Part shown: in pieces, positions 49,001-62,900 of the stretch
Layout: every line of letters starts with the position of its first letter
Position numbering within the stretch: position 1 is the stretch's first letter
Source: Hoplostethus atlanticus
Taxonomy: Eukaryota; Chordata; Actinopteri; Trachichthyiformes; Trachichthyidae
DNA: 64,000 nucleotides
NCBI GenBank assembly: GCA_034670405.1
Contig: JAXDDX010000019.1
Span: forward strand, 1,028,501-1,092,500
Reading direction: 5' to 3'
Notes under the pieces: model-generated
Databases searched by the model: none
Told to the model about the DNA's origin: nothing
What the model saw: only the letters and a program-made list of their open reading frames with translations
Position numbers and translations under genes: made by a program

Positions 49001-52000
49001 TGTTTTTACCTTTGAGTCTTATGAGAAACTATGTGTAAGTATAAATGTTGTCTGGACCATACTAGTGCTATATCTTTATTGGATGTTTATGGGAGGATTT
49101 CTACATGAAGTTTGTCTTCACGTGAAATATAACAATATGTGAAATTACTTTTCCAGACTATTTTGTGCAGTGCCCAATCTCTTCCAAGTCAAATTCACAC
49201 TTTTTCCCAGGTTTTCCCGTACATTCCTGACCTGCATTAACAAAGCTCAGGGGGGACCTTTCACCCACTGACTATTGTTAGTTCACTTTGTGCTGCCATT
49301 CAGACAGCGTGGACTGGAATGTGGGAGTGGGTGCTACGAAGACATCACCGTATCTGTGTGACGAGTTGTGTCGACCACTGAGTAGTACCTAGTAACCAGT
49401 AGCAGTACTAGTAGTAGTAGTTACATACATGGGCAAGATGTTATTGTTAGTAGTCATTCTTACATGACATCAGATGATACGTAAGAAAGTCCCAGGCATG
49501 GGGACGAGGCTGCACTACCGCTGCCCTGCTGAACTAACCGTGTAAACAGGAGGGAGCCGTGGCTGTTCATTAGTGCTCGGCACTCTCGGTGCGTTTGGCA
49601 ACAGATGCCTCCTCTCCCGCTAGAGCTGCCACTCTAAATGCCACTCAACTTGCTGTGGCTTCTTTTGCGCTGTTAGCTAACAAACAGCCTGGGAGGACAC
49701 AGTTGCCTGGGAAGTGGCTGCTTTGTTGCTCTCGACAAACTTGCAAGCGGGGCACAAATTTGCTTTGTGAGGAAGCCTGGATCCACTCTGTTAAGATTGG
49801 GAGTCAATATTGGCAGAACCTGGTTAAACGGAGTTGTGGGAAGGGGTGGGGAAACGTTTCTCTGAGATGGCGAGAAGGAACTGGGCCTCGTTTTGTGTTC
49901 TTTGTAGGAGCGGCGGAGTCTCATTTAATCCGTGAGAGGCTACGCTGCATCATCACACAGTCGAGGCACAATGGTACAGGCGCAATTTATGATGATGGAG
50001 AACTGCCTCCGAAAGAGACCTAAGGGGTATGTAATTAGTGTTGGCACAATACACTTAGGAAGCCAGGCTCATTTTACAAGGAGCTAACTTCTCTCCATTA
50101 ATACTGCCAACCGGACAGAAAAAAGATGCATCATCAGCACTAAAATCTCCAGCGCTTTAAGAACTCAACATCAAAGACTCTGGTCTTGCCACTTATCTGA
50201 ATGGGCCTGAAGGGAGGAAGTGAATAAATGCACTGAACCTATGACCCTTGCACACTAGATCATAGCTATGTCAGAAAACACATCAATTCTTGAACGACTT
50301 TTCATTCTCCTCATGGATTTGTATTGGGGAAGTTGTTATTGTCCTTTAGTAACTAATGTTGGTCATATTTCATGCTGTCTGACAGACAAAAACAAAGAAG
50401 TGCACTTCAACTGAACTGTACTTGTGCTCGTCGGACAGATCAAAGCATCTGCTCTTTGCTATCAATCGTTATCCATTTTGTGTTGCGTTGGAATGTGACC
50501 CAAAAAAACCCCCAAAAAACTGTTAAAATGTTGTTTTGTGATAGAAAATAATTGGATGGAAACCCAGGTAGTGTGAGTGACAGGTGTAGCAAAGTGAAGG
50601 GGGTTACTGTGTCTGCATGGGATTCAGTTTCACTAGGCGGTTGCTGTTACGTCTTTCTTGGGTGTTCCATAATGCGAACCTCCTACTATGTGAGAAACTA
50701 ATCTTAAAATGACTACCGGAGAGTGCACTGCCCACTCTCACTGATTAAAGAGAAGACATTACAGCTGGACAAGAATTATACCGTCATATTAGTTTTCTCT
50801 GCAGCATTACTGGACTTTCAGATTCAGGGTTTTGGCTTTTTGGGGATGGGAATGTTTCCCCTATGCCAGGCCGCTGTAATCAGTCAGAGTGAAGTGACGC
50901 AAAGTGATCTTTTTAAAATCACGTCAGGTTCATAGCGAGGGCCTGCTCTATTAGAGCTACATAATGGCCTCACGATTTCCCTCCTGCTAAGGTCCTTCAA
51001 TAGTCCAAGGCCTGTTCGAATTAAATGTTTAATTGCAAAACGCTGTCGATCAATTTTGCTAAATTGCAACCTGAAATTCATTAGTCACTATTTCAAAAAA
51101 CACACAGATCACTCTTTAAAAATCGAACAATTATGTAAGCAAAGGACTCATAACTTTAACAGTCGCCCATAAGGTCATTTAATTTTGCCAACAATTATTT
51201 TATTTCATTTCAAATGTGGTGATCTCACTCTGGAACAAAGCTCGTGTTCTCTCTGCATGCCACAGTATCACTTGCAAGCAAACTTTTAAAAAGTGTTTTT
51301 AAGACATTTGGGCACAGCAAGTACAGGAGGCATTCACAGACTTGCCAGGCTATTTAGGACGCATGGATGAAAAAAAAAAAAAAAGCCCTTTCCCATGTGA
51401 ACTGAGGGGGTGTGCCAGCGACATTATCAATCAAAGTCTTACAGTCAGGCGGTATCAGCTGATCTCAGGGTCGACTGGGCGGTTAGGGTTGGTTTATGTT
51501 TTAAAGATAATACTACTCCTGCTGCTATATTCAACCTCTGACCAGTATTAAGCATCATTTCCGTGTTATTTGTTCAAAGGCACAGCAGAGAGAGGAAAGA
51601 GAAAAGGAGACTAAGAAGAAATAAATAAGAGAGAGTGTTCCTCTCAAACGTCAGAGGATGAGATTAAAAAAAAAAAAGTTGGAAAACAAAGTGGAACCTT
51701 GGACCAAGAGGAGTCATGCCACAGTTTCTCAGTTTGCTCTCTCACCTGGCTGCCTGTGGTTTTGAGAGCAATGCAAGTATTCCAACAGGAAAACTGTGGC
51801 TGACTTGTGCAAGTGATCGACACCAGCGTCTCCCAACCGGTGTTGCCGTAGCGTCAGGCGAGGTCAGGTCATGTTTTTGAGAGTGGTGTGCCATGAGATT
51901 CTGTCAATTTGGAAAGTGTGTGACAGATGGGAAAAGGTTGGGAATCCCTGCGGTATACGACATAGCTGGTGTATTGTGTTCGTTGATAAAGGCAGCTTTA

Positions 52001-54232
52001 ATGAGAATGGAGTCAAAGAGTATTCATGTCCTCTGGCATAACAGGTTACAAGAATGTATCATGTACAAACATTCCTGGTGTACTACAAGCTAACAGAACC
52101 ACAATACAAGGAAGTAACTGTGTGAGTGTGAGAGCAGTATGATTCACTTCAGGTTCACTTCTGCTTTACCAAAAGAAGCCCCACTGTAACCTCTTATCAC
52201 CTATAAGAGGTTGATTGCAATAAAATATTTGAACAAACACAAGTTTGTGACAAAGCAAAAAACACTCAGCCTGCTCCTGTTATGATGTTGATGAAGTGCT
52301 TAATAAATACATTTGACTGGAACAGACTTGAATCAGGTTAGTCTGACTGCAGATACAGCGAGAAGCGGAAAGATGAATTATTATACTTGCTAGTCTAGTC
52401 TAGCTTTCCTCAATATAAATGACTTGTGCTGGGCATTAGACCCAACTAAGATGCACAGCCCATTGAAACACAAATTGTACACCAGAAAACATTCTTTGCT
52501 ATCCCAACTCGGGGCTGACTGAAGTAGATTAATGAGGTCGATTTGGCCTTGTCTTGTCTTATTGGCCAGAGGCCATATACTCCCTATTCCCTCGACCAAT
52601 GATTTATGGAGGACTGCCTAATGGTAACAAATGGACCAATCCAAATCCAGGATAAATTACCTACTACCACCTGATTTGTCCGCTGTTGCATCTACATTCA
52701 ATAGCAATACTGCACCGAAATCATCTCTGTCTCCGGTAGACAGCTCTGTCCGGTGCACACGCTAATGCTTTAGCATGCTAAGTTAAGTTATCGCTGGCAA
52801 CTAGCATTATCCTAAAAGTGAGAAATTGTCGCAGCTCTAAGGCTGGATGATTAGTTCATTTTAATGACACATGCCAGGAGATTGGCAAGGTAAACATCAA
52901 ACTTGACAAAAATAATTCACTTTCAGTTCATCTCAATTCAGTCCGACAGCTAAAGTTGCTGTTGTTGTTGATTCGTAACGGACTTCGCTAATGATGAAGA
53001 TTGCGATTTTTTTTTTTCCTATCTTCATACCATAGAATAAAAACCAATAGCAACTTTGGATCACTAATCTTCTCTGTGTAGTCCTTTAAGGGCCAGGAGA
53101 ACCAAACATTAAGTATTATAGGCTTTGACCAAGACTAAATGTGCCAGTGGAGATCAAAGGTCTGGCACACCTCGGTCAAATGGTATTTAACTGACTAACT
53201 AACTAACTGAGATATCTGGTTCATCATCCATGGAGGCTGTTTGGGTTCTAAGGTACAAAGACTAATCCTTAGCCTTAAGACAAGGCATCGTGTAGCACAG
53301 TGGAGAGAGGACAAAAAAACCCAAGTCTTTCTCATGGGACAACAATGGTGCAAAGAATCCAATGTGCCTGGAAGCGAACCCATTCTGTGGTTTTAACACT
53401 TGGCCAAACCACTGTGCACTTGTTTCTCCAGCGATATCATCTAACCCAGCGACTCTTAACTGGATTTCCTGCAAAGGCCCCCGTGTCTTATGAGAAAGAC
53501 ATATCCTATTCACCAGACAAAGGGCCTATTCAGGTGCAATGGTATTCCGGATCGTTCCAGGCCTCACCTCGCAAAAGGAGACTGCGGGGGTAACATTTCA
53601 CTTTCTCTTAGCCGTGGGGAAAAGGTCAATACCCCAGGGGGTTGGCTCCCTTTCCTCCCTTTCCTCCCCAGAACCCTCTCTCCTCTACACTCTCTCCTAC
53701 CCACCTCACCTCGGTGGTGGACTCCGGTAACAGAGTGATCTCACAGGGACAGCGATGCACACACGGACTCACGCGCAGCAATAAAATCCCCCACGCCCCA
53801 CATTCATAACCATAGTAAAATGGAAAGCTTGAGCGTCTGACCTCTTATTTTCCTTTAATCTGATTGATGATATTCCATTAGCCAGCACCGTGCTGGATGT
53901 GCCGAGTGTCTTTAATGCCTGACTTTCAACCATAATATCCCACTCATAATAAAAAAAAAAAAACTATAGTGGCAGTGAAAAGAGTGCAATGACCATTTTA
54001 CCCAATTGATATTATGGGTAACCTGGTTTGGCAATTTGACCTTGTGCAGTAAAAACAGACTGAGGAACTTGAAGTTACTGTGATGAGGAAGTATACCGCC
54101 ATTCTCGACTGCGATAGTCACTCCCTTAGACAACAGGTTGAGCTGAAACCGCTGCACTTGCCTTATCCTGTTAGGGCTACAGCGTACTAGTCCTTTAGTG
54201 ATGGGTGACACATGCACGGTGGCAGGAGAGAG

Positions 54233-54270
<38 letters not shown>

Positions 54271-57200
54271 GCATCCTGCCGACTTACGGAACATGGTGTT
54301 GAACTGCTGGGGGTTGAGGTTCCACTTCCCCCAGGGCGTCTTGTGGCCCTTGGACTGGGCGTAGTGGGCGTGGTTGAACTCTGGTTCCGTCCCGAACGAA
54401 TCCAGCACCCGCAACATGCACCTGTGGACACACACAGAAAACACACAGAACATCTCTCATCTCTCTCAAAAGTATATATACACCCATAAACCCATAAACC
54501 ACCTTCTGAATCAACATTGTACAAACAGACCTAGTGTGTTTTATTATAGCACCCTAGATAATTGTGTTCACACCTTGTGCACACAATTCTATCTTCCTGA
54601 AAGTGTACCCAACAGTGCTTTTTACAAGGTATGCTCTTTTCCTCAACAATCAAGGCTAATTTAACCCACCCTTACACCACACTAGTAAGCCCAAGGCAAA
54701 GACCTTGAGTGCCAACACTGTTTACGCTAAAGCTAACTAAGACCAGCTACAGTCACAACGGCTCCAGAATGCAATGAGCCTGTGAAAAGGGTTCATGAAA
54801 AACACACAGAGGTTTTCTTTGCAATTATTTATTGGATTGCATATTTTTGCCAGAGCTTTTGGTACACTGACTAACAGCCATGTGACACCATGAGATGTCT
54901 TTACGTTCCATCCAGAAGTGTGACGCCATAACTAAAGCCCACATATGGGATTGAGAGAACCTGCACTGTGGAGGTGCTCACTTCCATTTGCTAGGCGCTA
55001 CTTTGATCTCTTCTGGTCTACCCATCTCTCTTTTCTAGATTTTTGTTACGGGATGCACTAGGCAGTTTTCGGTCGGAAAGGCTGATTTCAATCTGTTGGG
55101 TGTGGCAGTAAATTATTGAATCTCTCTTCTTGCTATTCAGTTCCTCATTTTCTTTACTTCTTTACTGCTTAATTCATTGTTCTTGCTCGTCTTTCTACAA
55201 ATCTTGCTTTGTCTTGTTTTGCTGAACCTTCTCATGTCCAAGAAAAGAATTTGCCAAATAAAGATGTTCTTCCATTCAAGTAAAGTGTCGTTCTGTGGTT
55301 ATCTTGCAGCTGGTGTCAAGGTAGAATACTCCGCATCAGTCATTGTGGAAGCAGCCAGGTGGAAACACACACACACAAAAACACTGTATTATCTCTTTCT
55401 GTCTCTTTGTGTGGTTGTCTCTCTGCCCAGGCAGATGCTCTGCAGATGGCTGTGTGAACTGTGAAAGGCCCTGAGAGAGAGAGCGAGCTGGGAAACGCAT
55501 TCACCACGAGGAAACTTTAGACTGGAAGGGGAGCAACAACAAAAACATGCCCACATGCCATCTCCTCTCACTCTGGAGAAAGAAAACAACCGTCGTCTGT
55601 CCCCGGTACATATCCCTAGCAGATGGGGGAAGTAGCGTTGGAGCCGTGGCGTGATGTGAATATGGCTGCAGTGAGGCTTGTTGGATTTTGAGGCCGCACA
55701 ATGAGCCAAATGAGGAAATGGTGTTGGATGTCTGCACTGCTTAAAGAGTATTGGCTGAAGTCGAGGGTGTTCAGTTCAACAGGAATGCACTCACACCAGA
55801 TACGGCAAACTACTTGCTGCTGGGCGTCTAACAGAATGAACCAAACTGGGATTTGGTTATACAATCTGAGTTATACAATCTGATACTGAGTTATACAATC
55901 TGATACTGAATCAACAACAACTAAAATATTCCTCTATGGGCCCCTGGGATGTAATCTCATCATCCATGACGAGACCATTGTGAGAAACCCTGGCCTACTC
56001 GATGGTACAGCTAATACAGAAAACAGAAAACAGATATAACAGAGATAATACTTAATCTGATGATAATTTGAATACCCAGCATGAAGCTGAAAATTTGCCC
56101 AACATCAGGTTACAAATTATCTCCTTAAATTTGTCATCAATTAACTAATATAGTTACTTTCAATTACTTATGAATTACCGGGCCTCCAGATTCCACTGAA
56201 ATATGCAGTTGGAAAGAGATGCAAGAAGAGACAAAGAGACAGACACAGAGAGAGAGAGACTGCTAAAGGAGGAAGGAGGCAAAACCATGAGATCAAACCC
56301 GTGATGCCGGCGACTGACTGGCTCGTCGTTTGTTAGGTTTCATTTCTACAGTGTTTTTCTGCTGAGCTTAAACAATCACCGCCGACAACGGACGGGGTGG
56401 AAGTGGTTAACGCCGGCACCGGTTTCTGGAGCCTCGTTGATGCAGATGAAAGTTGCTCCGCCTCTGCCCGATGAAGTAATTGGATTGAAGGATGAAATGA
56501 AACCGAAAACAATAGGCCAAGATTGGCTCTGGTTTGCACCGAGAAAACAAAAGCTCACACTATTGCCATTCCTCCCGAGGAACAGTGATACGGCGAGACA
56601 GATAGCCAGAAGACCAGGGCTATAACAGAACGCATTAATCACAGAGTGTTCCCAAAACACACAAACAAGCTAACAAAACACAAAAACAACAACAGTGGCT
56701 TGTTGACTGTTTGCTAGCATTCTGGGCCTGATATGCATACGAAGGGAGGCAGATAGCTGAAATGAAATCAGGCGTTTTCGGTCCATAGGGCATCTCCCTG
56801 CCTTACCGTGTGACAAATGAAGTCGAGAGAAGATTAGGACAGTTTTGACAAATGGATTGTGGGATTCTCTGGCCACAAAGGCAAGGGATGTATGTATTCA
56901 CTTCTAACGGGAGGGCATGCAGGGATAGAGGGAGGGATGAAGGGAGAGAGAAAGAAGAAACTGTATAGAGAAATGGCCGTAACACCTCTCTGCAAAAGCA
57001 CCATGACAGCACGAGTCAAAATAAGTGCACTGACATAAGCGGTCAATAATTGTGGAAGAAATCACGCAGAGTAGAAAACAGCATCTGGCCCTTACATTAT
57101 GAGTAGACTTGAGTCAATTTCCTCAGAGCACAAAGGAAGCGGACGCAGTTAAAAGTGTTAACCCTCAGACAAACAAAACCTGGTGACAAGCAGGAGGAAC

Positions 57201-59928
57201 CGGCAGGGCCGTTACCGCCCAAGACATATTGTTCCATTTCTTTTCCCGTCAGATGGAGCTGATGACAGATGACTTTTTTTCAGCGCAAACCAGGATGCCA
57301 TGGCGCACAGCTCTCGGTGGAGCAATCAGAGAGGGGATAGACTCTGCGGGGTCAAAATGTCGCCGACAACAGAGGCAACTTCGTGTGTGGGGCAGGAAAA
57401 AAAAGACTCATTGTCCTGCGAGCAGCCACAGCTTTTTCGACAAACTGCCAGGCAACAGATGGCCCGAAACCCGACGTAATGCGCTCGCGTGAGAGCAATC
57501 AAAACCACAGCTGATGGCAGTAGAGCGTGATAACAGAAGTGAGATTATTTAAATCGTTGACTTTGAATCGGTCCAGACAGCTGAGAGACTCTCAGGGTTG
57601 TGGGTTCGATCCCCACATAGTGTCATGTGCCTTTTTATGTCGCTTTGGATGAAAGCGTCTGCTAAATGACTGTAATGTAATGAATCTCCAGACCGGCTGG
57701 GAAAAAATGAATGGGGAAATTGAAGAGTAATGCCTTGCAAAAACTACCTTCACAGTGATTGAGCACTTAACCCCTAATAACCCCACAAGAGCTGGTTAGT
57801 GGCCAGCAGACTATGGTTGTACTGGGCAGCTGCCAGGTATTTCACTGTATGAATGTGCAGCAGGGCATTGCTGAAAAAGTCCAAGCTTACTCAGCAAAAT
57901 AAAGTTTAAAAAAAAATCAAATAAAAAGATACATGTTTTGATCCTCATCAAAATGTACCCTCAAGAAAATCCCCAAACTAAAAATGGTTCTTACCATACC
58001 AGGTGTGGTTGACTGGAATTGTCAGAGTAATACTGCTTTGTTTTATTATAGTCAAGTTCATTCAGGGATTGTAGGAGCAATACTCAATTGAAGCTTATTC
58101 TACCATCACTAAATGCCTAAAAGGTAAAATGTACATGTACTCACTGGTAGTGGACCCAGGAGGGTCCCAGCGTCTTCTTGAACTGGGTGAGGCCCACAAT
58201 GTCGATGTAGATAAGCTCCACCACCTTGTCACCCTGAGTGGGGCAGCTAGACTTGTTCCCCATCACCCTGCGCATGATCCTGGGGAGATACGTTTGGTAT
58301 TGAAATCACATTTAAAGCATCGACATGTATCCAGGGGTATTCAATGACAGTTGGATACTGCTTTGACACTCTGAGTATCAGTATTATTACCCCCCCTCTG
58401 GGAAGAGAGGGTTTAAAAAGATGATCCTGTTCACTGCAGTGAAAATGACTGACCCAAGCCCACGAATGTTCTTTCTCTGTTGCATTTCTGAAGACAGAAA
58501 AACTGGTATTTCTGACAACGGACCGATCCAATAGCATTTAAGTTCTGAGAACCTGAATGTGGCAGTGAAGGTGGTAAACCCTGCAGGGGACGATTCAGGT
58601 CTCGTCAAAACTGGGACGTACGATTTCATAAAGGAACACAAAGCAGGTTTCACTAGAAAAAGTAGTGAAAGTGAAACTTCAGTGTTTGTCTCCTAGTCCA
58701 AAACAAACATTGACGCACACCGCGGCGTCTCCATGTCAAATAGGATGCTCCCAGTGGCATGCTGATGATATTGTCTTTATTATAGGAGACAGAACCAGAG
58801 TCAGCCTGATGTGTATAGTTGGGCTAATGGGCTTTCTCTACCAGGAAAACGCCTCAACAGAGACAAGGGAAGACACAAAGAGACGAATTAGGCAACACAA
58901 CATACGGTTATTTGAGGGTAAACAAATGTAGCTCGCTTGTCTTTTGTCTAAACAAAGCAGATAGGGTAAGAGGCCTTTTATTTGGTGGCAAACAGAGAGG
59001 AGGCTTTCACCTGAGGCCCTGTTCAGCCCCAACCTCAGGCTATTAGGGTGTTACCGTGCATTGGGTTACACACTCAACAGTATTTAGGGTTGAGCACAGC
59101 ACTGATGCGTGTTTGGCAGTGCTGCTACAAAAAGGAGTCACGGTTTCAATGCATACGTCACTGGCGGTGGGGCTTTCAGTGTCTTTCACAAGAAATCGAT
59201 GAAGCTACGCTGTAGGGTCGTTAGGGTGTATCGTGATACTGGATGTGTGCGGTACTGACTCTTTGAGCTCGGCCAGGGAGGCTGAAATGCGAACGTCGTG
59301 GCCCAGCAGGTAGAGCGCGGTGATGAGGTCGCTCCACTGGACCAGCTCGCCCAGCGGGCCGCCGCTGAAGGCGTTCTCCGCTATCTTGAAGCCTGACTCC
59401 TTGGTCAGCAGGCCCAAGTGCACCAGGATCTGATAGAGGAGGGAAGGGAAGGAGGACATTTCATTAGTGACTGGTGTTGGTAAAAAAAAGGTCTTAAAAT
59501 CTTATTTTTCTTCAATCAAGAGAAAACATCTTCCAACAAGGGACTATTTCTAATGAAAATCAAGCCGGTACAAGAAATTTCTTAAATCAAGTGATGTCAT
59601 CATGATACTAGCCGAATGATCTCTATTCTGCCATATTCCAAGATAGTGAAATAACATGGCTTTTGAGAATAACATTGAGAATAACATTTTTTTTTTACTT
59701 GAATTAAGGAAAACAAGACTCAATACTAGAGTAAATGATTTGTTAAAAAGGGCTGTTTCCGCATTAGACAGGATTCAAACTGGGAATGTACAAAGTGTGT
59801 TTATTCTTGTGCAAACATCCCAGCGGGGGGGTTTGTTTCACTTCCCCTGCTCTAAACGCTGTCAGGTGCATGGCTCACACACTGAGAAAAATGTATGGAA
59901 CAACACTAACATTATCAACAGCGCATGT

Positions 59929-59963
<35 letters not shown>

Positions 59964-62900
59964 AATGGGATGATTTGCTGCTAGTGAAGCCACATAGTGT
60001 TCCTCCACAGCAGGAGGACGCAGTAATGCCAGAAGTGACCGCCACGTTTTTTCATTGTTGACAGCCAGCGCCAGTCACTGGAACGCATTGTTCATGGATT
60101 AATGTGTGCAGATTAATATCCAGGAGAGATTAGCAGCTGCAATACAGAGCTAGCTTCAGCCTCTCTGGATTCGGTGCTGCCTGGGAGAATACAGGCTCTT
60201 CATTCACGGTCTAAGTATAGACTGGATAGACACAGAAGACGAAGATAGGTAGAATAGGTAAGATATCTAAGACAGAAGGGTCGGCTGGATGGATGAACAT
60301 ACAGACATAGAGAGGGGGAGGCTTCTTTTCTTTCCTCTCCTATTCTTTGCCTTGCTCAAGGGGACGCTGCTTTGCATCAGCACCAAGGTGTCATGGGAAC
60401 GTGATGTGAATTATTCACAAAGCCAGTGGGAAGTGAGGAGTGCATTATTCAGCCGCTACCGGCTTGGGACACAATGGAATTTCCTTGTCTCTCTTCTCTC
60501 ACCCCATTCCTTCCCCGAGAGAGGGTATGGTTGGAAAGTGTGTGTTTGTGTGTGTCTACCTGAGAGAGGTGAGCCTGACATGCGTGTGAGAATGGGCTAC
60601 ATCCTGTCTCAAGCGTGGTTGGGTAGCGTGGTAAGCCTATTTCAAGACACTGTGACCAGAGAAGTCCAGGAACGTTCTTGAAAAGAGTTAACTTGAACAA
60701 AAAATCGAATTCTTTTCAACTCACTTTAAAAAAAGATAGCACTTTAAGACTCAATAAAGGGCGTGTATAAGACGGATGTCATTCCAAACTGCAATATATC
60801 CATTTAAAAAAACATAATAAATCCTTCTTAATATTACCATTTTGGAGAAGTCACATCCTTCCAAATCTGATTTTGGAACAAAACTCTTCATATCTAATCG
60901 GGTACATTTTCATAAAAATAAAAGCCTTTCGTCCACTCTCTATCACATTGCTATAACACAATAGTGATTCAATTTCAAGACGGAAAGCTTTTCCATTTGC
61001 TACTCTAAAGACCCGGTGTCAGGTTCCTGAGAAAAATCCTCTGATACACAGGAAGTGATGCGTTTTATGTTTCCAGTTTGTTTGGAGTAAAAAGAAGAAG
61101 AACTGGGTTAGTTGGTATGAGCAGCGATAGCCACCGTGGCTGAACAGACAAAGAAAGGAAAAACAAACAAACTCCATCAACAGGAAATCCAAGGAGAAAG
61201 ACGACACAGTACTGGACGCACTGTTTGATTGACGGGTACACCAAAGGCAAACCAAATGGAGTCTCTAACCTTCTTCTTGCGGGGCTTGGTCAGGTTCTGC
61301 TTGGCCGCCAGCGAGCGGGTGGCGCTGACCCACGGCTCGGCCATGCGCTTGATCCTCAGCATCATCCAGCGGAACTCCTCCCGCCGCGACATCACCCGGT
61401 AAAGCTCCTCGAAGCTGGTCCGGATCTCCGTCTGGACACACAGAGACAGGGAATGACGGGGGGCTGTTTCTCGCTACTTTCTGGTAGGGTGCACAATTAA
61501 TTGATAACTAACTTTCATAATGGTCCATTATATATATTTTTTAAGCTAGAAATCATTTTGACTGAATAGGTGTCACTTCTTCTCATTTTGGAATGAAAGT
61601 CAATTCATCAGTGTTGCCATTAAATACACAGTCATCAATCACAGATGCTTTTAAAGAAATATCTGATTACTGGCTGGATTAAACAGAAGTGATGAGCCAA
61701 TACATATTTCACATTGCTGCATATATACTACTACTATCTGTAAATATGATACTACACAATCAATTTCAATATGTTGCTGTAATTGTTTGTTGTATTATCT
61801 TAAATACTTTGTTTCTGTTTGTATCTACGGTGTATCATGCTCTCTGCTGCTGCCACAACCCAATTTCCCCATGGGGGTCATTAAAGTTTCATCTAATCTA
61901 ATCTCAAATTGCAATATTGACTACTGCACTTTCCAAATTGCCAAAGGGCCGCTTTGTTGGAGGGAAAAGCTCCTACAAGAGAAATACTGGTGCTGTGACA
62001 AATTAAGTTGCATGTGTAGCCGAACTAAATCTGAGCCTCTTAGGTGGGCGGATGGGTTGAATGGATGGAGGGAGACAGATACATGCAAGTGTAAATATTG
62101 TCCTCAGCACCATGTGTCAGTATGTACTGACACTAGATGGGTTTCTGCACTAATTTGTGTACATTTATTGTACATTTATTGTACCTACCTATATCTGCAG
62201 AGGAACCATCACATTCTATACAGAGCACATGAAAGTTCACCTTTGTATCTACAACTTAAGCCTGAGATCTCCTGTGGAGGATATCGGGGAAAGCTTGATA
62301 CAACCGTTTAGAGTAAAAACTATAAAGCTCTTTCACTGAATTCGGGGGAAACGTCGTCTTTATCGCCACAGGAACAACAAACCAACAAACCGAAGCTTTC
62401 TGAGTGCCAAGCGCTCCGTGTTACGAGCTTGGAGGAAGCGTGTCGTATAGCCTGAGAGGCGTGAACGCATCACTCATCCCTTTAATAGCTGGTTTATAAG
62501 AAGGGATGGTGTAGTTGGAGAGGAGAGACTAGACAAGACTTAAACCAAAAGAAATAAAGAAAAAGCTGCCGAAAACAGACTATTTCTGATTGAACAATGA
62601 AACTATAAATGAGCAGTGCAAGAAAAAGGATACCAAGAAATTAAATATTTAGAGACACGGTTTCCAACTGTGTCATATTGGATTAACCCTGTCCTGTGTT
62701 AATCATTAAGAGTGGGCACATATGGGTCAAACTTCATGTGACTAACTGGAAGTGCATGTAATGTAGTAACTTACGGCTTTCAAATTTTAATTGAGATAAG
62801 ATAAGACTTTTCAAGGATCCGGAGATAAACCGAGAGGAGAGAAAAAAAAGAGAGAGAGCCCGAGAGAGAAACCAGACAGAAAGACAGAGAGAGCAAAGGA

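Larger units (their letters stand above)
46860..54287 (-). other. mgat5: MGAT5 intron between exons E and F (7.4 kb)
   Basis: An AC array at 46875-46891, a GA-rich stretch near 47899-47947, SINE-tail fragment at about 48255-48305 with a repeat fragment at 48430-48540, a hAT-like relic at about 51826-51955, homeodomain-motif-rich AT sequence near 51000-51095, and the TG array at 54235. A 144-codon plus-strand open frame at 49589-50023 has no recognisable features and is not called a gene. Confidence 0.8.
54422..58144 (-). other. mgat5: MGAT5 intron between exons D and E (3.7 kb)
   Basis: Contains a 20-nt tandem repeat at 55857-55910 and SINE and repeat fragments at about 57575-57845. No coding exon supported. 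Confidence 0.8.
59430..61269 (-). other. mgat5: MGAT5 intron between exons B and C (1.8 kb)
   Basis: A CA array at 59930-59960 and dispersed-family copy 4 at about 60955-61240, close to the exon B donor. No coding exon seen. Confidence 0.8.

Noticed and set aside
49589-50023. 144-codon plus-strand open frame in an MGAT5 intron
   Set aside because: No recognisable domain, signal or splice-compatible homology. One such length is expected by chance in 64 kb of six-frame sequence.
52188-52212. Perfect 10-bp hairpin with 5-nt loop (AACCTCTTAT/ATAAGAGGTT)
   Set aside because: Too short for a microRNA precursor, and such stems occur by chance in this much sequence.
57603-57614. Possible tRNA gene (B-box sequence)
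   Set aside because: No A box or cloverleaf can be drawn upstream, and it is followed by a SINE tail, so it is a retroposon.
59260-59429. Possibility that the minus-strand gene is MGAT5B
   Set aside because: Residues match MGAT5 nearly position for position with no net length change, and TMEM163 is the MGAT5 neighbour.
61787-62311. 174-codon plus-strand open frame
   Set aside because: Starts within a LINE 3' tail and continues through non-coding sequence; residues show no reverse-transcriptase motif.
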